A stretch of 64,000 nucleotides of DNA from Rhodopseudomonas palustris (GTDB lineage Bacteria; Pseudomonadota; Alphaproteobacteria; Rhizobiales; Xanthobacteraceae). Below the pieces are notes generated by a model that saw only the letters and a list, made by a program, of their open reading frames with translations, searched no databases and was not told the origin of the DNA. The translations under genes and the position numbers were made by a program. The DNA is taken from contig NZ_CP140155.1 of NCBI RefSeq assembly GCF_034479375.1, positions 2,232,001-2,296,000 on the forward strand, read 5' to 3'. Shown here piece after piece: positions 61,101-64,000 of this stretch; within the stretch, counting starts at the first letter, position 1, and each line of letters starts with the position of its first letter.

Positions 61101-62003
61101 CTAAGCCGTGAAGAATTCGAGCAGCGCCTGCGCGGTCTGCTCCGGCGCTTCCTCGGTGAGGAAGTGGCCGGAATCGACCGGGCCGCCTCGCACGTCGTCC
61201 GCCCAGTTTTTCCAGGTGTCGAGCGGCGTCGCGGCGGATTGCGCAATGCCGGCGTCGCCCCACAGCGCCAGCATCGGCACCGGGATCTTGCGGCCGGCCT
61301 CCACGTCCGCCTTGTCGTGCGCGAAGTCGGCATGCGCACCGGCGCGATAATCCTCGCACATCGCGTGCAGCCGCATCGGATCGCGGAACGGCGCGAGATA
61401 GTGCTCCATCGCGCGCGGATCGAAGCAGGACAGGTCCTTCGTCTTCGCCCAGCTCGCGAGCTTGTTCTTGAGATAGAAATCCGAACTCGCGCCGATCAGC
61501 GTCTCCGGCAGCGGTGCGGGCTGGGCGAGGAAGCTCCAATGATAGATCTTCAGCGCGTAGGCGCGGTCCATCCGCATCCAGTACTCGTAGGTCGGCAGGA
61601 TGTCGAGCACCGCCAGCTTCTTCAGCCGGCCGGGATGATCGAGTGCCAGCCGATAGCTGACGCGGCCGCCGCGATCGTGCCCGGCGAGCGCAAAGTGCAC
61701 ATGGCCCAGCCGCTCCATCGCCTCGATCAGTTGCTCCGCCATCGCCCGCTTGGTGTAGGGCGTGTGCTCGGCATCGCTCTCCGGCATGTCGGACCAGCCG
61801 TATCCGGGCAGATCGGCGATGATCAGCTTGAACTTCTCCGCGAGCTTCGGCGCAACGCGGTGCCACATCACATGGGTTTCGGAGAAGCCGTGCAGCAGCA
61901 ACAGCGGCGGCCCGTCGCCGCCGGTGCGGGCGAAGATGCGGCCGGACGAGGTGTTGATCCACTCCGAGCCGAAGCCCGGAAACAAATCGGCGAGATCGGG
62001 CAT
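61101..62003 (-). CDS. Fluoroacetate dehalogenase-type alpha/beta hydrolase
   Basis: 300 aa. All residues known for R. palustris fluoroacetate dehalogenase RPA1163 are present at the same numbers: nucleophile D110 in GHDRGGR with R111 and R114 (carboxylate binding), D134, the fluoride pocket H155, W156 and Y219, and catalytic H280 (SGHFL). From memory the whole sequence also resembles RPA1163 closely. It should hydrolyse fluoroacetate to glycolate and fluoride. Whether that is the natural substrate is open. It stands between the ABM pair and purD, all on the minus strand. Confidence 0.85.
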   Translation of the reverse strand: MPDLADLFPGFGSEWINTSSGRIFARTGGDGPPLLLLHGFSETHVMWHRVAPKLAEKFKLIIADLPGYGWSDMPESDAEHTPYTKRAMAEQLIEAMERLGHVHFALAGHDRGGRVSYRLALDHPGRLKKLAVLDILPTYEYWMRMDRAYALKIYHWSFLAQPAPLPETLIGASSDFYLKNKLASWAKTKDLSCFDPRAMEHYLAPFRDPMRLHAMCEDYRAGAHADFAHDKADVEAGRKIPVPMLALWGDAGIAQSAATPLDTWKNWADDVRGGPVDSGHFLTEEAPEQTAQALLEFFTA

Positions 62004-62044
62004 CAGTTCATCCTCGCGCGTGACCGACGATCAGTTTAAGCACC

Positions 62045-62134
62045 CGTCATGCCCGGCCTTGTGCCGGGCATCCACGTCTTGCTGCAGACGCCGCGAGAAA
62101 GACGTGGATGGCCGGGACGAGCCCGGCCATGACG
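62045..62134. repeat. Intergenic palindrome, CGTCATGCCCGGCC family
   Basis: Outer arms CGTCATGCCCGGCC / GGCCATGACG (with GAGCCCGGCCATGACG on the far side) and inner arms ATCCACGTCTT / AAGACGTGGAT, about 90 bp. It lies between purD and the dehalogenase gene and may end the purD transcript. Confidence 0.72.
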
Positions 62135-62169
62135 AATGGTGAGCAAAGCGACCGTAAGCTTCAACGTCG

Positions 62170-63453
62170 TTACTTCCCTCGCCGTTCCCGCGCCACCGCC
62201 TGCCAGCCGATGTCGCGGCGGCAGAAGCCTTCGGGCCAGTTGATCACGCCGATCGCCTCGTAGGCGCGGCGCTGCGCTTCGGCCACCGTGTTCGCCGATG
62301 CGGTGACCGCGAGCACGCGGCCGCCATTGGCGAGCACCCAGTCGCCCGACGCCATGGTGCCGGCATGGAAAATCTGCACGCCCGGGATCTTCTCGGCGCG
62401 TTCGAGCCCGGCGATCCGCGTACCCTTCTCGTAGGCGCCGGGATAGCCCTTGGCGGCCATCACCACCGTCAGTGCCGGCTCGCCGATCCAGCGCAGGCTG
62501 AAATGCGCGAGCTGGCCGTCGCAGCAGGCGAGCAGCGCCGGCACGATGTCGGACATCATCCGCATCATCAGCACCTGGCATTCCGGATCGCCGAACCGGA
62601 CGTTGTATTCGATCAGTTGCGGGCCGTCCTCGGTGATCATCAGACCGGCGAACAGCACGCCCTTGAACGGCGCGCCCATCGCCTTCATCGCCTTCAGCGT
62701 CGGGTTGATGATGCGCTCCATCGCCTGCGCGCAGATCGCGTCGGTCATCACCGGCGCCGGCGAATACGCGCCCATGCCGCCGGTGTTCGGCCCCTTGTCG
62801 CCGTCGAAGGCGCGCTTGTGGTCCTGCGCGGTGGCGAGCGGCAGCGCGTGCTCGCCGTCGCACAGCACGAAGAACGACGCCTCCTCGCCGACCAGGAAAT
62901 CCTCGACCACGACCTCGACGCCGGCGTCGCCGAGCCCGCCGCCGAACATCATGTCGACCGCATCTTCCGCCTCGGCCAGTGTCATCGCCACCACGACGCC
63001 CTTGCCGGCGGCGAGCCCGTCGGCCTTGACCACGATCGGCGCGCCCTGGACGCGGATATAGGCCTTGGCGTCGTCGGGCGAGCTGAAGCGCTCATAGGCG
63101 GCGGTGGGAATGCCGTGCGCCTTGCACAGGTCCTTTGTGAAGCCCTTGGAGCCTTCGAGCTGCGCGGCCTTGCGGGTCGGCCCGAACGCCTTGATGCCGG
63201 CGTCCGCGAGATCGTCGACGATGCCGGCCGCGAGCGGCGCCTCCGGCCCGACCACCACCAGCTCGATCGCATTCGCCTTGCAGAACTCGATCACCGCGCG
63301 ATGGTCGGTGACGTCGAGCGCGATGCAGCTCGCCTCGCGCGCGATCCCGGCATTGCCCGGCGCGCAAAACAGCTTGGTCACCAGAGGCGAGGCCGCGATC
63401 TTCCAGGCCAGCGCGTGTTCGCGGCCGCCCGAACCGAGCAACAAGATGTTCAT
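62170..63453 (-). CDS. purD: Phosphoribosylamine-glycine ligase
   Basis: 427 aa. It begins [19 protein letters not shown], has the ATP-grasp signature [39 protein letters not shown], and [14 protein letters not shown] for metal and ATP binding. It joins glycine to phosphoribosylamine, the second step of purine synthesis. I use the ATG at 63453, where the family starts; the frame is open to 63615. It is divergent from xseA. Confidence 0.94.
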   Translation of the reverse strand: MNILLLGSGGREHALAWKIAASPLVTKLFCAPGNAGIAREASCIALDVTDHRAVIEFCKANAIELVVVGPEAPLAAGIVDDLADAGIKAFGPTRKAAQLEGSKGFTKDLCKAHGIPTAAYERFSSPDDAKAYIRVQGAPIVVKADGLAAGKGVVVAMTLAEAEDAVDMMFGGGLGDAGVEVVVEDFLVGEEASFFVLCDGEHALPLATAQDHKRAFDGDKGPNTGGMGAYSPAPVMTDAICAQAMERIINPTLKAMKAMGAPFKGVLFAGLMITEDGPQLIEYNVRFGDPECQVLMMRMMSDIVPALLACCDGQLAHFSLRWIGEPALTVVMAAKGYPGAYEKGTRIAGLERAEKIPGVQIFHAGTMASGDWVLANGGRVLAVTASANTVAEAQRRAYEAIGVINWPEGFCRRDIGWQAVARERRGK

Positions 63454-63688
63454 CGCAAGCCTGACCGTGCCCCGTGGATGGTGCGCGAGGTGTAACACGG
63501 CGGGGGTTCCGGGCAACGAGGGCTTGGGTCCGGATGTGGATATGTCGTAAACCGGGCAGGAAAACCGGCCGCAGCGCGCGCACGGCACGCCGGCTGCGTG
63601 GCTGTGGCAGCACAATGTGGCCCGGCCGGTTGGCGTCGGCTGCGAAAGTCCCTATTTTCCGCAGCAACCCAAACAACTCGCGAATCGC

Positions 63689-64000
63689 ATGGCCCGACTG
63701 CTCGCTCCCGACACGCTCGTCAATGTCGCCGAATTCACCGTCTCCGAGCTGTCGCAGGCGCTCAAGCGGACGGTGGAGGACACCTATGGGCACGTCCGCG
63801 TGCGCGGCGAGATCTCCGGCTTTCGCGGCGCGCATTCGTCGGGGCATTGCTATTTCGCGCTGAAGGACGAGAGCGCCAAGATCGAGGCGGTGATCTGGAA
63901 GGGCGTCGCCGGGCGGATGCGGTTCAAGCCGCAGGAGGGCCTCGAGGTCATCGCCACCGGCAAGCTCACCACCTATCCCGGCTCGTCGAAATATCAGATC
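63689..64000 (+). CDS. xseA: Exodeoxyribonuclease VII large subunit, 5' part
   Basis: 104 codons, cut by the window end. [20 protein letters not shown] followed by [25 protein letters not shown] and [20 protein letters not shown] is the N-terminal OB-fold of XseA. The full protein would be several hundred residues longer. With XseB it degrades single-stranded DNA. The ATG at 63689 begins the conserved region. purD is divergent, with 235 bp between. Confidence 0.9.
   Translation, partial: MARLLAPDTLVNVAEFTVSELSQALKRTVEDTYGHVRVRGEISGFRGAHSSGHCYFALKDESAKIEAVIWKGVAGRMRFKPQEGLEVIATGKLTTYPGSSKYQI

Noticed and set aside
60956-61339. Upstream part of the open frame of ABM copy 2
   Set aside because: The paralog starts at the equivalent of 60955, and a strong ribosome binding site supports the GTG there.
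63535-63543. TGTGGATAT as a DnaA box between purD and xseA
   Set aside because: A single site with one mismatch; no cluster of boxes and no AT-rich unwinding region, so no origin is claimed.
1-64000. Recent horizontal transfer or a mobile island
   Set aside because: No integrase, transposase, tRNA-linked att site or composition break was seen; all gene families suit a Bradyrhizobiaceae chromosome.

Overview
The window is high-GC, gene-dense alphaproteobacterial chromosome, most likely from a Rhodopseudomonas palustris-group strain or a close Bradyrhizobiaceae relative. The best single clue is the hydrolase at 61101-62003. It carries, at matching positions, the active-site set known from the R. 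palustris fluoroacetate dehalogenase RPA1163 (D110, R111, R114, D134, H155, W156, Y219, H280). The Tal-Pgi fusion, DUF6894 and DUF3309 small proteins, Ku/LigD and the style of the intergenic palindromes also fit. I see no tRNA, rRNA, transposase, integrase, plasmid or phage gene and no CRISPR array.

Layout. 0-7.5 kb: sulfurtransferases, a VWA-domain protein and its MoxR-type AAA+ partner, separated by a diguanylate cyclase and a small membrane protein. 7.5-12.1 kb: vanillate demethylase (vanA, a GntR regulator, vanB) divergent from a DUF1963 gene, then a small DUF6894 gene preceded by two FNR/FixK-like boxes. 12.2-22.8 kb: housekeeping and unknown genes (acetyltransferase, SMP-30 lactonase, GIY-YIG nuclease, GST, B12-binding radical SAM enzyme, amidase-gpx-DUF3297, proline iminopeptidase). 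This stretch contains an 804-bp gene-free region with three tandem copies of a ~200-bp unit. 23-30.6 kb: a pentose-phosphate/Entner-Doudoroff-entry operon (tal-pgi fusion, gnd, zwf, pgl, gntK, HAD phosphatase). 30.6-48.6 kb: a trehalose/alpha-glucan block, with malQ and a GH15 gene on the minus strand divergent from glgE, treS-mak fusion, glgB, glgX, treZ, treY. 48.8-54.2 kb: small stress/PHA-type proteins, divergent ligD/ku for non-homologous end joining, a histone-H1-like lysine-rich protein, tusA. 54.3-64 kb: mobA, a zinc alcohol dehydrogenase, a nitronate monooxygenase-like gene, an acyl-CoA synthetase, ureEF without other urease genes, two tandem ABM monooxygenases, the dehalogenase, purD and the 5' end of xseA.

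How it fits together. The glucan/trehalose block encodes a nearly closed cycle. TreS-Mak turns trehalose into maltose 1-phosphate, GlgE polymerises it, GlgB and GlgX branch and trim the glucan, and TreY-TreZ release trehalose again. The neighbouring operon consumes glucose 6-phosphate and makes NADPH. Upstream of malQ, ku, ligD and the DUF3309 gene I read general-stress (EcfG-type) promoter motifs GGAAC-N16-(N)GTT. The malQ site is a perfect GGAAC-N16-CGTT and the ku/ligD sites overlap head to head. Weaker versions lie before tal-pgi, glgE and the histone-like gene. This suggests a stress-survival island combining compatible solute synthesis, NADPH supply and dry-state DNA repair; that is an inference from motifs. 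All coordinates and motif matches were read by eye, with no database search.
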